The position numbers and the translations under genes were made by a program. From Quercus robur (taxonomy: Eukaryota; Streptophyta; Magnoliopsida; Fagales; Fagaceae), in NCBI RefSeq assembly GCF_932294415.1, contig NC_065544.1, positions 38,395,293 to 38,459,292 on the forward strand: a DNA stretch of 64,000 nt. Direction: 5' to 3'. Under the pieces are notes generated by a model that did not search any database, was not told the DNA's origin, and was given only the letters and a program-made list of their open reading frames with translations. Positions within the stretch are counted from its first letter, which is position 1. Every line of letters begins with the position of its first letter. Positions 23,382 through 35,559 of the stretch are shown here, in pieces.

Positions 23382-24727
23382 ATATCTCTAACCTCCACTT
23401 GCCCATCAAAGTTGAAGTTACTTAGGAAACTTCTTCATTAACCAATGTTTTAAGGACATGTAACTTCTTATTAAATCATAACATATATGAAGTTATCAAA
23501 TGGATACGTTATCAAATGGGACAATTTATTCTTACATTCTCCCACTTGGCCCATATGATAACTTATGAAAAGGCTAAATAGGAGTAAATATTAGGTGCAC
23601 AATGGTACATATCCTCTTACTTTAAATTGGTCATCATAATACTATAATTAAACAACCCACTAATGCGAGTCATGGCAGTTCCATATCAATTATACAACAT
23701 AGTTCCTTCCATATACTACAACACTAGCAACCTACTTAATATAGCCTATCAATGAGAAGTGACTTAAAAGTCCAACAATAATGTCTCTTTTGTTAGAAAT
23801 TATTCCTGTTATTATTTATTTATTATCATATATGTATGTACATAAAATAAAATAGGAATAATTAGAAACACATTTAATGAGATCTCCAAGTGTCAAGAGC
23901 ATACATTAACATTAAAATAACAACCATCATGTTCTACGTTCAAGACCCATTCGATCAATATGCTCCTTCAATGTTTTAGGACGTAACCCCTTTGTCAATG
24001 GATCTGCAATCATCAGCTGTGTGCTTAAGTGTTCTATTGACACTCATTGTTTCTGAACTTCTTCCTTAACCGTAAGGTATTTCAATTCCATGTGTTTCGC
24101 ATCATTAGAATACTTATCGTTTTTAGAGAAAAACACAGCTGCAGAATTATCACAATAAATTCTCAGAGGCTTGGAAATAGAGTTAACAATTCCAAGTCCT
24201 GAGACAAAATTCCACAACCACAATCCATGAACTATGGCCTCAAAGTATGCCACAAATTTAGCTTCCATGGTGGATGTAGCAGTGATACTTTTCTTTGAAC
24301 TTTTCCATGATATTGCTCCTCCACCTAACATGAACATATAACCAAAAGTGGACTTTCTACTATCAACACATCTAGCAAAATCTGAATATGAGTAACCAAT
24401 GACCTCAAGATTATTAGATCTCTTAAGATCAAGTCTTAGTATAAAATGCACTTAATTCTTATAAAATTGGTTTCTCTCTCTTAACCCTCTTTTCTCTCTA
24501 AATATTCAGTGTCTTTGATGGTGTAGCTAAATGTCTCTTTTGTAAATAGAGAGATGACTAAATTCCTTGTATCTATAACCTCCACTTGCCCATCAAAGTT
24601 GGAGTTACTTAGAAAGCTTACTTCTCCATTAACCAATGTTTTAAGAATATGTAACTTCTTATTAAACCATAATGTATATGAAGTTATCAAATGGATACGT
24701 TATCAAATGGGACAATTTATTTTTACA
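23382..24727 (-). mobile_element. Ty1/copia remnant with short LTRs
   Basis: Direct repeats of about 155-159 bp (23382-23536 and 24569-24727), both containing CCACTTGCCCATCAAAGTTG and ending in TACA, flank about 1 kb. On the minus strand a purine-rich AAGTGGGAGAA lies next to the left repeat, as in copia elements. Only the last part of pol survives and no primer-binding site is present, so most of the interior was deleted. No clear target duplication was found. Confidence 0.65.
23930..24454 (-). pseudogene. Copia pol C-terminus (RNase H), fragment
   Basis: A 135-residue open stretch (24451-24047) has the Ty1/copia RNase H signature, including ISWKSSKKS and a central IYCDNSAA. After a stop near 24046 the same polyprotein tail continues to about 23930 (STQLMIADPLTKGL). 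The fragment lacks gag, protease, integrase and reverse transcriptase. Confidence 0.85.
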
Positions 24728-25500
24728 TACAAAACTGTTTTTAGAAATTGTTTTCAAAAAATGTTTTCCAAAATAAAAAACTTGTTTTCCAAAACTGTTT
24801 TCAAAAAAAAAAAAAAAAACTGTTTTCTAAAATTTATTTAAAAAATTGTTTGCAAAATAAAAAAAAAAAAATTTCAAAAAAAAGGGGAAACCCGAAACTA
24901 AAAAAATAAATATAAATGTTTTCCAATTGTTTTTTATAAAGAACATGTTTTCAAAAATAAAATGTTTTCAAAAGCGTTTTTCTACGTATAAAAGTATGTT
25001 CTCAAAAAATGTTTTCTTCAAAAAGCTACATGCCTTTCCCATAATTTTTTTTTTTAAATCTCTTCTAAAAAAATATGTGCTTTTCTAAAATAATAAAAGA
25101 TAACGTTGTAACCTTTTTATTTTCTAACATTTTCTTAGAATAGTAGTAGTTTGAGGATTTGCGTTCAAGGTTCATTCTCTTGATTCTTTGAACACCCTAT
25201 AAGTTTATATTGCCCCTAACATTTCTTGGCACTAATGAGTTTTCTTTTTCATTTTTTTTGCATGATTAAAATGAGAAAATGGTGAATGACAACAAGGTGA
25301 TACTCTTCCAACCATCTTTTTTTATGTTTGTTTTTGTATGGCATTTAGCACACATATGCTAGCTATATAATAAATAAATACTCACATGCTATTGTAAAGT
25401 ATACTCACATTCTATGTACATACCTCACATGTCTTGATTGTATATTTTTTGTTGGAGTTAATATTTACATGCTAGTCATATGTAAATCTTTACTCACATG

Positions 25501-25533
<33 letters not shown>

Positions 25534-26814
25534 TGTTTGAAAAACATTATAAAAAAAAAATCAAAATGCCAAGTATTCTATTTCTTCATAAAATTTAATG
25601 TTTGGAAAAATGAGATACTATCTTCGGATAGGCATTGTGGGGTGTTTAACACCTTCCCCACATGTAACCAAACTTCCGAGTCTAAGATCTTTGGTTCAAA
25701 AACTTTTGGTTTGCCTTAATTAATGAACCTTGAAAATTTGGTTTAGTTAATTAGGTAACTTAAAATAAATTACACACCTAGGTGACCAATCACATCTAAT
25801 ACAAAACCAATGATTGGTGGCGACTCTTAAAATAAAAATAAGAAAAAGGGACTCACACAAACACACACACCCCATGCTAGATACACAATTCACAGGAATC
25901 ACGTCACCAAGGACCCAATGTGCGACAAAACCCAAAAAATGGGCGTCCACAGATTGTGGTGGTGAGATGGTTTGATGTTGTGGAGAGTTGCGGCGGTGGT
26001 ATCACAGTGGGTTGTTGTTCTCTTTTTCTTTTTTCTTTTTTTTTGTTTAAATCTGATTTCTGGTATGAGTATTATCATATGATGATGGTGGTTGTGATTG
26101 TTTTTGAGATTGTGGTGGTGGTGGTGGTGATAGATTTGCTGTGGGGGTGGTGGCAGCAGCTGCTGGTATTGGTATTATGTGGTGATGTGGTTGATATAAT
26201 GGGTACTATATGGAGTGGCTAGTTTTGATCGTGGGTGTGTGGTGGTTAGTTATATTTGTGGTAGGGGTGTGGTGGTTGGTTATCTTTGTGGTTGTGGTTG
26301 AAGAGAAAAAGAGTCTGGGAGGAAAGAGAGAAAGAGAGACGAGTAGTTTATATTATTTTATTGGATTGTATGTAAAAATAAGAACTGGGATGTTGGGTGA
26401 GTTGTGAAATGGGTTGGTAGAATAAATAATGTGGTGTTTGAAGATGTAAAATAAGTTTTTTTTTTTTTTGAATCCCCGTATGCTAGTGTTCTAAGAAGGC
26501 TAATAGGATTTGGTGTTTGCTAACTATCGGGCTAGACTAGCTAACTTGATCAATCCCCAAAATGGAAAATGAGGATTTTTAGGGTTATGTCTCTAAGTGG
26601 CACATTGTTGTATGCCAGTGAGTGGTGTGCAACTCTAAGGCACCTATTGCAAATGGCATTTGGAACTGTGCATGAATCTTTTAATCAACACTATTGTGGT
26701 TTACACGTGATTTTGATAATTCTGGTAGAAATTAGGACTTACTTCATTATTTACTTACTTCATTATTGAGACTGAAAACCTCAGGTATAAGATGGATTGA
26801 AATAGGGTGTTTAT

Positions 26815-26989
26815 CATGGTTTTAAAAATCAAACCATTGCAAAAACCGTTTTTACCTCCAGTTCCTGATTCAACCCAGGTTTTGGTTGGTTTTCACCGAT
26901 TTTAAGGGTTTTTATCAGACCAAATTGGTGCTTTGTTCCCAGGTTGAACCAATTGGATCAGCCGGTACGATTTCGTTTTTAAAACCATG
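26815..26989. mobile_element. hAT-like MITE family 1, short copy
   Basis: Ends CATGGTTTTAAAAAT and GTTTTTAAAACCATG are inverted repeats. Flanks are GTGTTTAT (26807-26814) and GTGTCTAT (26990-26997), a 7 of 8 duplication. The terminal sequence is shared with 597-1320. Confidence 0.75.
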
Positions 26990-26997
26990 GTGTCTAT

Positions 26998-28411
26998 AAT
27001 TGTATAATGGAGATGATTTGCATGTATTATTTTAGCAAACTCCTTGAGTGGGGGTAAAAATTGTATTAAATAAAGTGATTCATCGAACCTCTACGCTTAC
27101 TTTGTAACTTTGTTCTATTATTCTTCCATATTTCCTTCTAATCTAATTTCCCCATACAATCCAAGTTGAAAAAGTGTTTTGAACTTATAAGAAGGATAAT
27201 GATATATAATATTGAAATTTTAGGATATAGTTTAAAACTAAAATTGACTAATTGACTACGGTGCTTAGTTCCTCCAAAAAAAGAAGTTGAGCTTGGAGCA
27301 TTCACATCATGTTAGGGTCATATTTTTTATGTAATTGGCTAATCTTTTGACAAAACGCACTTTACGTATAATTTGGTAAATCTAATTTGGGTTTAATATA
27401 TCAAGGAGTATGTTATTCAAACATATCAAGTGGTATTGTTAAAGACATAAAGATTGATTCGAGAAACAAGTGAAGAAAATATGTCTCATTAAGTCTTAAC
27501 AGAAGCTCGACAAATGCTAGTTTCAAAGTTTAATGGAGAAGCTCGACACAGGCTTAATCTATTGAGATCTACGATTTCAGAATTTCCAGATCTGGAATTC
27601 AATCTATGATAACTTATTTTATTAGGGTTTCTTTTCTCACAAATCTAATCATATATAAAGCTTATTTTAAAAGTCATTAGGTATGGAAACAAAGACCTAG
27701 AACTCATATACTCTGTGTGAAGCTACTGCATTTGTACGCCTTAAGGTTTTGTAACCAAGTGCTTCCTAATCTTTATTGTTTATGAAGTGAAGAACTTTGC
27801 TGGCAACAATAATCATTCAAGTTGTTGGAGTTAGTTACGTATTGGGATCCATGCAAAGGAGTTAGTCCCAAATTGGAGATTTGTGCAAAAAAGGAAAGAA
27901 CGCTACTACAATATCAAGTTCAATTGGATATTGAAGCGAAGGTTCAACTATAGGTTGGTATTTTGAGATAGGTCAGGGTTGTGGTAAGATTCCTCATACT
28001 TGTAACCGCTTGATTATTGATTAGTGGATTCTTGGGGGCGGTGACCTTAAATTCACCCGATGGGATTTTTGCCTTGTGAACGGTTTTCCCCATTTGTCAA
28101 CAAATCACCATATCAATTTTGATTTTTGTTGCATTTAATTTATTTGGTGATTTGTTAGTGCCTCCACAATTTGCATGTAATTTGACCTAATTAAATTAAT
28201 TAACCGAGGTCAATCTATCTTAACCAACACATTAGTCTCAACAAACTACTAGTCTAAGGTAAAAATGTAGCTAAAATCCCACAAAAGCCATGCATTAGTC
28301 TCAACAAACTATCAAAAAAAATTTAACATCCAATTTGAACTTGCTACAACCGACAAGACACTATTCTCGCTACTACTATTTTTGTTTTCTTTTCTTTCTC
28401 TCTTGTCCCCC
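26998..28411. other. Non-coding stretch with a probable copia LTR fragment
   Basis: Roughly 27390-28245 looks like a copia-type LTR: ATATATAAAGC near 27650 as a possible TATA, then TTTTGCCTTGTGAACGG and TTTCCCCATTTGTCAACAAA near its end. Exact ends and flanking duplication could not be determined. No gene is visible. Confidence 0.35.
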
Positions 28412-29349
28412 TGGCTATAAATGAACTAAGCCGATCATAAACAGCTTGAGCTCGGCTCAATAAAAAGCTCATTTATGTTTGTTTGTTCATAAATAAGCCA
28501 AGCTTGAGCCTTAGTTTTAGGCTTGTTTAATAAACAAACCGAGCCCAAGCAGAAAAATTTGTTCATGAACAAGCTTGTGAGCTATTAGGCTTGATACAAA
28601 AATATTCAAGCATAGACTTATTTATAAGTTTATATGTGTTAGCTAAATATACTCATTACACATATCTTAGTAATGACATGCCCAACATGGGACCACTACC
28701 CATTACCTTAATTTTGTCCTTCCCTCTAAGCTGACCAAGAACCACTTTAGATTATAGTTGCATTTAAAAAGAAATTTGTTAATTAAGTGGACCACATAAG
28801 ATCTTTCACCATCAATCATCTAAAGTAAAGTTACAAAACATGTTAGTATTTTCTCATTCATAATAGTTACAAACAAGTATTTTTCTAGTTCTTCATCATC
28901 TAATGTGAATAAAAAAAATTGTATTTTGAATATTTGCTGAAGCTATAGACAAGGACTAATGAATGAATGAATTTAATTATGTAAAATTTTAATTTGAATA
29001 ATGGCCAATCATAAGTAGGACTAGATGCATGATAAAATGAGTATATTATTTTCTTTTTTCTTAATATTAGAGATTTAAGCATTTGACAATGTAATTTTTT
29101 TAGATCTCAAGCTCAAAAGCTTGACTTAAGCTTGAGTTTGAGCTTGATATTAAGCTTGAGTTTGGCTTGACTAATTAATCAAGCCAAGCCAAGCCAAACT
29201 CAAGCTTTTTAGCTTTCTCATGTGCTCAAGTTCAAACACTATTTTTAGGCTTGTCACGAGCTCAAGCCAAGCTTGAGTTTTTTACTTTTCTTGACGAGCC
29301 AAGCTTGAACATGCACTACTCGACAAAGTTTGGCTCGTTCATAGCCCTA
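28412..29349. mobile_element. Degenerate TIR element rich in AAGCTTGAGCTCGG motifs
   Basis: The outer ends resemble each other when inverted (GGCTATAAATGAACTAAGCC and GGGCTATGAACGAGCCAAAC). Inside both ends, motifs such as AAGCTTGAGC and GAGCCAAGCTTGA repeat in both orientations. The central part is AT-rich and non-coding. From 29350 to 29986 there is no recognisable feature. Confidence 0.45.
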
Positions 29350-29994
29350 ATGCAAGGTCATTCTTGCTCTAGTGAGGCAATTGCAAAATGTGTTTTTCTA
29401 TAGAAAATTGTAGAAAAATGAGGGAAAAAGAACATTTTGAGTTCCTAGTGAATAGTAACAATTAGTTTACCATTTTAGGAGGTTTGTATCCCCAAAAGTA
29501 ACCTTTCAAGTGTGCATTTTCAAAGGCAACTCTTCATTGATACAAATAGTCATCCACATTCAGTTATTTATAGATTTTGAAGGCTTATTAAACTTTTACA
29601 GATTTTGCAGGCCATTAGAGAGATATTCAAAGGATTTTTCAGTATTGCTACTTGTTGAATCAAGCTTTAATTGTATCTTGTAGGCAATTTTCTTGGAATC
29701 TGTTAGCAAACTCATTCGAGTGGAGTCAAATATTATCCTAAGGAAAAATATTGATTCAGCCCTCTAGGCCTACTTCAATAACTCATTTTTCCATTGATTT
29801 CCCCCTAAAATGCCCAACATCAAGTGTGCTTGGCTTAGCTAGGTTTATGAAATGAGAAATACTCAACCATTTTTTAAACAGTTTTTTAAGATTTTAAGTT
29901 TTAATTGGTACAATACCATTTTTACATAAGCTCAATACTAACTTTACCTTTTTTTTTTTTTCCATATATAATAATCACTACATACCTTCTTAAT

Positions 29995-30785
29995 CAAGCA
30001 TGGACCTAGGTGGGGCCTAGGCCCCCCCAAGTCCAATTTTATATTTAATTTTTAGTTATCATATATTAATTTTTGTATTTGGGCTCCTTCCAAAACCTTA
30101 AGCCCTCATTTTCCTCAATAAGCCTAACTAGCTTTATTCAAATAGCAATTATCCAACCCAAAAACTTAACAAAAACAATAAAAACATTCACAATGGTAAT
30201 TGTATTTTAGTAAAAGGAAAACTATTTTACCAACGAAGAACCAAAAAATCATGTGTTATTGGAGAAGCTAAAGCTAAATTTTTTGCAACTACAGTAAACT
30301 GGTATAAATATTAGTCGACTGTAGCAAGTTCTTAAAAATAAAATAAAATATTTTATTAAGATTATATCTCTTCCTTTAATTAAAAAACTGAAATTCTCTT
30401 GCTTTCGTTATAATTTTAATGAGTTGTTTATATTATTTTAAATGAAGTGATTAAAAAAAAAACATTTGATATTGAGTTTATTGTAAAGTGAGGTGGTAAA
30501 ATAGATAAAGTAACTTTTTGAGGTGCTAAAAGCTAAAATTTTTAACACCACCACTATGAATGATCTAACTTCCTAAAAAAAAAAAATCCTAGCTAGCCTA
30601 GTATTAAAAAAAACATTATTTTGTTTTTGTTTTTGTCTTTGTTAATAAATGATTGCATTTTAATGTATTTAGAAACAATAATTTTGAGTATTTATAATTT
30701 TTTAATACTATATGGATGCCTATTTGAAGTTTTTTTTTCTTTATATTTCAGGCCCTACTAGCTTAAAATTCTGGATCCACTCCTA
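29995..30785. mobile_element. Non-autonomous hAT-like element, copy 1
   Basis: Flanked by a perfect 8-bp duplication TTCTTAAT (29987-29994 and 30786-30793). The ends CAAGCATGGACCTAGG and, inverted, TAGGAGTGGATCCAG are loose inverted repeats. The G-rich/C-rich start (GGGGCCTAGGCCCCCCC) is typical of a common plant hAT group. There is no transposase frame. Confidence 0.75.
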
Positions 30786-30844
30786 TTCTTAATATATATT
30801 TTATTATAATAATAAGTGTGATAATAGATCAATAAAGCACAAAA

Positions 30845-31731
30845 ATGTCACATCGAATCCTTGTGGGTTGGAGGTGGAGGATTCTAGTATCTTATTTTGG
30901 CTTTGTCTCAAAGCACAGGAGGTATGGGAAGCATCGGGCTTGACTGTTGATGTTAAACAATCTCATATCAGATCCTTCTTGGACCTGTTATGGATTCTGA
31001 GAAATGTCAATCTTCTGGATGCAGAGAAGCTGACTTTGTTTGCCGCGCTTGCTTGTGCCTTTGGACCTCTAGAAATCAAGCTAGAGTGGGAGGTGACCGT
31101 AAGTTAGCTTTGCAGATTTTTCAATGGCCTCAAACTTACCCTAAGGAGTTCCAGATAGCGAATTTTCTCCCACCCCAGTCACGGTCTTCTATTGAGCATT
31201 ATTGGATTCCACCTAAACCTCCTTGGCATAAAGTTAATGTTGATGGCGCAGTCTTCTCTAATCTAAAAGCTGTTGGGTTGGGTCTTGTGGTCCAGGATCA
31301 CAGGGGCAACGTAGCTGCTGCAATGAGCAAGTTTGTTGGGTCTCCGTTTGGTCCACTAGAAACAGAGGCGAAGGCTATTGGGGAAGCGGTCAGTTTGCCA
31401 GAGACACAAGTTTCCCTGAAGTCCTCTTTGAGAGTGATTCGCAGATGATAATTCAATCCCTTAATGGTTTAATTGTTCCGCCTACCAGTACATCCAATAT
31501 TATCTCCGATTCTCTCCAGCATCTCTAATCATTTTGAAAGGTACAGTTTTCTTATGTTCCAGGCGCTCGCAATAAGGCAGCTCATGGTCTAGTGCAGTAT
31601 GCTAGAAACATTTCCAATTTTGTCACTTGGATAGAGGAATCTCCATGTAATGAGCGTGTTTTAGCGTATGATGTACTGTTTTATCCTCGTTTGAATGGAA
31701 GTCTCAGTTTTCATCAAAAAATAAATAAATA
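30845..31731 (+). mobile_element. 5'-truncated LINE (L1-type) with 14-bp target duplication
   Basis: An 887-bp insertion. AATAAAGCACAAAA (30831-30844) before it and AATAAAGCACAAGA (31732-31745) after it match at 13 of 14. The tail is (AAAT)n, typical of plant L1 insertions. It holds only the C-terminal end of ORF2. Confidence 0.85.
30850..31690 (+). pseudogene. LINE ORF2 C-terminus: zinc-binding and RNase H segments
   Basis: The first part (30868-31040) resembles the zinc-binding region after LINE reverse transcriptase (EDSSILFWLCLKAQEVW). From about 31200 an RNase H domain follows: VNVDGAVFSNLKAVGLGLVV, then a DHRGN turn, LETEAKAIGEA, and in a shifted frame FESDSQMIIQSL and RNKAAHGLVQYAR. 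At least two frameshifts and a stop near 31527 break it. Confidence 0.8.
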
Positions 31732-32039
31732 AATAAAGCACAAGAGGAATCATCAACAATGAGGAGCTAGCGCTAAAGTAAGGATTGACCTTTGATTGTT
31801 CTTAGATTTTCTGAATGTGACTTAGGTATCAGTTGAAATTTTACAAACATAAATTTTGAAAAAAAAAAAAAAATCAATAGATCCCGTCTCATGTAAGGAT
31901 TTTATTTAATAATAATAAAAAAAAAGTCAAGCAGATATTGAAATTTGCGACACTACTATTTCAGCTAGGTTGCAAAATCCATATAAATTTTCCTTCATCA
32001 CTTTTTTATTTATTTTGTTATGTAAACTTTTCATCACCT

Positions 32040-32468
32040 TCATACATAGATACTAGTCCAAACATGCAACTTTAAATTCTTACCCAACATTGGATGATAT
32101 AAATAGAATCCATCATCTTGTACAGTCCAAAAAAAATTTTTCCCATTAACCTCTTGTTTAAGATAACTTGAATAGACATCAAAAGTAGAAGTGAAGTGCT
32201 CATACCAAAAATGACAGTTGAAATATGTCTGATGAAACCAGTCGGGGCCAAAACTGAATTCCCACTGTCCTTTGGGTTGAAGAGTTCTCGGACCTATAAC
32301 ATTATCTCTAGATTTACACTGGTAGCCAAAGGATTTGTTAATGAAGTTGTTGGTGATCCGTACATGATCTTTTATGTCTGGTATAATTGATAAAGAACTA
32401 CCTAGGTCAAAAGCAGAGAAAAGGAGAAGGACAAAACAATAAAACTGGAATACTGTCATTTGCTTCAT
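32040..32468 (-). CDS. S-protein homologue (plant self-incompatibility S1 family), copy 2
   Basis: An open, single-exon, 142-residue protein with a signal peptide (about residues 1-25). It carries the S1-family core: VRITNNFINKSF (36-47), QCKSRD (50-55), LQPKGQWEFSF (63-73), TYFNCHFWYEHF (81-92) and WTVQDDGFYLYHP (114-126). Compared with copy 1 it lacks the third cysteine (the CGG at residues 109-111 of copy 1 is VNG here) and has IG in place of the acidic DDDLG loop. This could mean altered folding or relaxed constraint. A TATA-like motif sits about 60 bp upstream. It is probably secreted; function unknown. Confidence 0.8.
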   Translation of the reverse strand: MKQMTVFQFYCFVLLLFSAFDLGSSLSIIPDIKDHVRITNNFINKSFGYQCKSRDNVIGPRTLQPKGQWEFSFGPDWFHQTYFNCHFWYEHFTSTFDVYSSYLKQEVNGKNFFWTVQDDGFYLYHPMLGKNLKLHVWTSIYV

Positions 32469-33017
32469 TTTTATGGTGATTCAAAAAGATATTTAGTTAC
32501 ACTTGAAATGCATTCCTCATCTAGTTTTATAGCAAGAGGTTGCTTAGTTGTACACTTGTACATATTCAAAGCATATTCTATATGTGTTAAATGCACCTTA
32601 ATTCTACATTAGGAAAATTGTGCTGACGCTCTCGTGATTTATTGAAATTATATTGACCACTCCCTCGTTTCAAATTGTTTACAAACCTCCATAAATTTTC
32701 AAAATAAACTACACTCACCTCCATATTTCTTGAGGACATTATATTTAATTATTAACAAAAAATAAAAAATACGTTAAAAGTTTTTTATATTTCTACTTTT
32801 GCCCATCATTTTAAAATGAAAACCTCTCTCTCTCTAAATCATGAAAAAAAGAAAAGACAAATTTCTTTTGATCCAAATTCAATAACTAGGAAAAATATGA
32901 AAAAAGCCAAAAACTCAATGTTGCAAGATTCAAAATAGGTCATCAAAGAAACATAAGATTTCTCAAAAATTATTGGGAAGAATTAAATTTCTTTTAAGGG
33001 TCATGCTAAGGAGTGGT

Positions 33018-33703
33018 CAAGGACGGACTCAGGTGGGGGCTTGGGCCCCCCCCTGGGTCCAATTTTTTTTTTTTTTTTTTTTTCACAGTTATAATATGGT
33101 TGCAAAATTTTATTAAAGAATTAAACAAAATCAGACTGTAATACATCCTCCAAGCCATCAGGTAGTTCTTCTACCCATACATCAGTGTTAGTAAATAAAA
33201 CCGTTCTTCTTGCTAGGCCATAAGCCAACCTATTTCCCTCTTGATGGACGTGTTGAAAATGACAATGCCGCAATGTACACCCTAGCCGTTTAGTTTCCTC
33301 AACAACCTGGCCAAACAAAGTCTTGCACGAACCAGAATTCTCCAAAGCTTGAACAACCCGAAGACAATCCCCTTCTATAATGACATCAAACAGACTTAAT
33401 TCTTTAGCCAAAATCATGGCCCTCCTTGCTGCCATAGCTTCATCTAGTTCAATCAAAGGTGTGTAGCCAATTCATTGACTTAAAGCAGCAATAACGTTCC
33501 CTGAAAAGTCCCAAAACACAACCCCGATCCCAGCATAGTCCAAACCATCAAAAAGGGTAGCAACAAAATTACCTTTGTAATGTATTTAGAAATGACAATT
33601 TTGAGTATTTATAAATTTTTAATACTATATGGATGTCTATTTGGAGTTTTTTCTTTCTTTATACTCCGGCCCCCACTAGTTTAAAATTGTGGGTCCATCC
33701 CTA
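33018..33703. mobile_element. Non-autonomous hAT-like element, copy 2, invaded by a LINE
   Basis: The left end CAAGGACGGACTCAGGTGGG and the right portion (33573-33703) match 29995-30785 closely (for example AATACTATATGGATG). The flanks GGAGTGGT and CGAGTGCC share only GAGTG, so the duplication has decayed. Most of the interior is replaced by a minus-strand LINE fragment. Confidence 0.65.
33063..33573 (-). pseudogene. LINE ORF2 RNase H fragment with poly(A) tail
   Basis: The minus-strand A-tail is seen as a T-run at 33063-33083. The open part (33456-33121) encodes the last half of an RNase H domain (ELDEAMAARRAMILAKELSL, VIIEGDCLRVVQ, HVHQEGNRLAYGLARR). Upstream, beyond a stop near 33472, the first half continues to about 33573. 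It is nested in the hAT-like copy 2. Confidence 0.8.
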
Positions 33704-34712
33704 CGAGTGCCCTTACGGCAATGGTTAATGATCCATTTTAAGAAAGTTTTGACACCACTTTTATGGGAAATGAAAAAAGCCGTCAAAATATCAATTCCTT
33801 TTTTTTTTTTTTTTTCTTTTCCCATAAAATTTTCTCTAAATGGATAGTTAACCATTGCTTTAAGGGCATCCGTTAGCATTTCCTTTCTTTTAAAATAATT
33901 TCCATTTTTCCTTTTAACCCATCAGTTACAGATTAGAAAATGGAAATTCCATTTAAAGAGTAGAATAAATCTGGAAATGTAAATATCTTATAAATTATTT
34001 TTAAAGTTCATTTCATGGATTTAATCGTGTTAAGTTATAGAAGATGTGATTGTAGTTTATTTTGAAAAACAAAGGATGTCTTTGTAAAATAAAAAATACA
34101 GGAGACATCAATGTAATTTTATTTAGTCTCAAGAAGGAAACTGTAATCTTCTCACTTTTCATTCTTGGCAATCATTAACCTTAATCTTAACAAATTAATA
34201 AGGTTTATTAAATATCCAGCATTGAATGTACTTGATTATTAAATTTCTTGACTCATTAAATACATCTTCTTCTTTCTTTTTATTTTTTTAAATTTCAAAC
34301 CTCATTAAATGTACCTTAAAATAAATTTGTCAAACTCTAGATATTAAATTACTTGCAATAAATTATTAAATTACTTGCAATAAATTGATCAAAAAAATAA
34401 TTGCATTAAATATGATGTTTTTAATATTTGCACTAAATTTATTTCTCTTACATTAATAAATACACATAATTAATTTTCTAGCATATACTATACATGCCTT
34501 AAAATTGCATTGACCCCCCATGATTTATAAAAATTACATTGACCAATCCCTTGTTTCAAATTGTTCACAAACCTCCATATATTTTCAAAATAAACTACAC
34601 TCACCTCCATATTGCTTGGGAACATTATATTTACTAACAAAAAAAAAAAAAAAAACGTTAAAAGTTTTTATAATTCCACTTTTGCCCTTCATTTTCAAAT
34701 AAAAATCTCCCC

Positions 34713-34792
<80 letters not shown>

Positions 34793-35559
34793 ATCATGGA
34801 AAAAAGAAAAGACAAATTTCTTAAAATCCAAATTCAATAACTAAAAAAACATATGAAAAAGGCCAAGAACTCAATGTTACAAGACTCAAAATAGGTCATC
34901 AAAGAAACATAAGATTTCTTTGAAATTATAGGGAAGACTCAAATTTCTTTTAAAATAATTTCTCTTTTTCCTTATAATCCATTAGTTATAGATTAGAAAA
35001 TGAGAATTTCATTTGAAGGGTGAAAATTGGAAATATAAACATTTTATAAACTACTTTTAAAATTCATTTCATGGATTTAATAGTGTCAAGTTACAGGAGA
35101 GGTGATTGTAGTTTATTCTGAAAACAAATGAGGTCTTTGTATAATTAGAAGTACGGGAGACATCAATGTAATTTGAATAAGGCTCAAGAAATGTAACTGC
35201 AATTTTATCACTTTTCATTTTTGGCAATCAATAACCTTAATCTTAATAAATACTTTTTATTAAATATCCAGCATTGAATGTACTTGATTATTAAATTTCC
35301 TAATTCTCTTGATTATTAAATTTCTTGACTCATTAAATGTATCTTACAATAAATTTGTCAAAATTTAGATATTAAATTACTCGCAATAAATTAATCAAAA
35401 AAAATTATTGCATTGAATATGGTTTTTTTAATATTGCACTAAATTTATTTCTCTTACATTAATAAACACATAATTAATTTTCTATCATATAATATACATG
35501 CTTTAAAATTGCACTGACCCCCCGTGATTTATTGAAATTATATTGACCACTCCCTTGTT
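33704..35559. other. AT-rich, non-coding part of the duplicated cluster with a (CT)n microsatellite
   Basis: The sequence repeats segments of units 1 and 3 (for example CATTAAATGTACCTTA-type stretches near 34230-34340 and 35270-35350). A (CT)n run of 74 bp lies at 34716-34789. No gene is visible. Confidence 0.6.

Larger units (their letters stand above)
21174..25951 (+). mobile_element. Ogre-like (Tat) long solo LTR, split by a copia remnant
   Basis: Starts TGTCGATACTATATTTC and ends GGGCGTCCACA, with a perfect GATTG duplication at 21169-21173 and 25952-25956. Length is 4,778 bp including the nested copia piece, or about 3.4 kb without it. Very long LTRs and the motifs TATCCGACCATTAGATC, ACACCTTCCCCACATGTAAC and GGTGACCAATCACAT recall Ogre-type LTRs (from memory of the family). 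A CCCCCTATAAAAAC at about 22030 may be its TATA box. No internal region remains. Confidence 0.75.
20485..26491. mobile_element. Tourist/PIF-Harbinger-like TIR element, host of a transposon nest
   Basis: The left end GAGCACTAGCATTAGGGGG and the right end, inverted, GAACACTAGCATACGGGGA match at about 15 of 19. TAA flanks both sides (20482-20484, 26492-26494), the duplication expected for this superfamily. Removing the solo LTR and one copy of its duplication leaves about 1.2 kb. That remainder is a CT-rich left part (20640-20860), a GGT/GTT-rich part on both sides of the insertion, and no transposase frame, so the copy is non-autonomous. Confidence 0.7.
31745..34500 (-). repeat. Duplicated unit 2 carrying an S-protein homologue
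   Basis: Its sequence before, within and after the S-protein gene matches unit 1 and unit 3. It is interrupted by a hAT-like copy (33018-33703). The promoter-side sequence 32640-32800 closely matches 34500-34660, 35510-35640 and 36465-36610, so parts of this stretch are repeated more than once within the cluster. Confidence 0.55.

Noticed and set aside
25920..26407. Val/Trp-rich open frames in GGT-rich DNA
   Set aside because: They start inside the solo LTR and continue in low-complexity sequence of the Tourist-like element.
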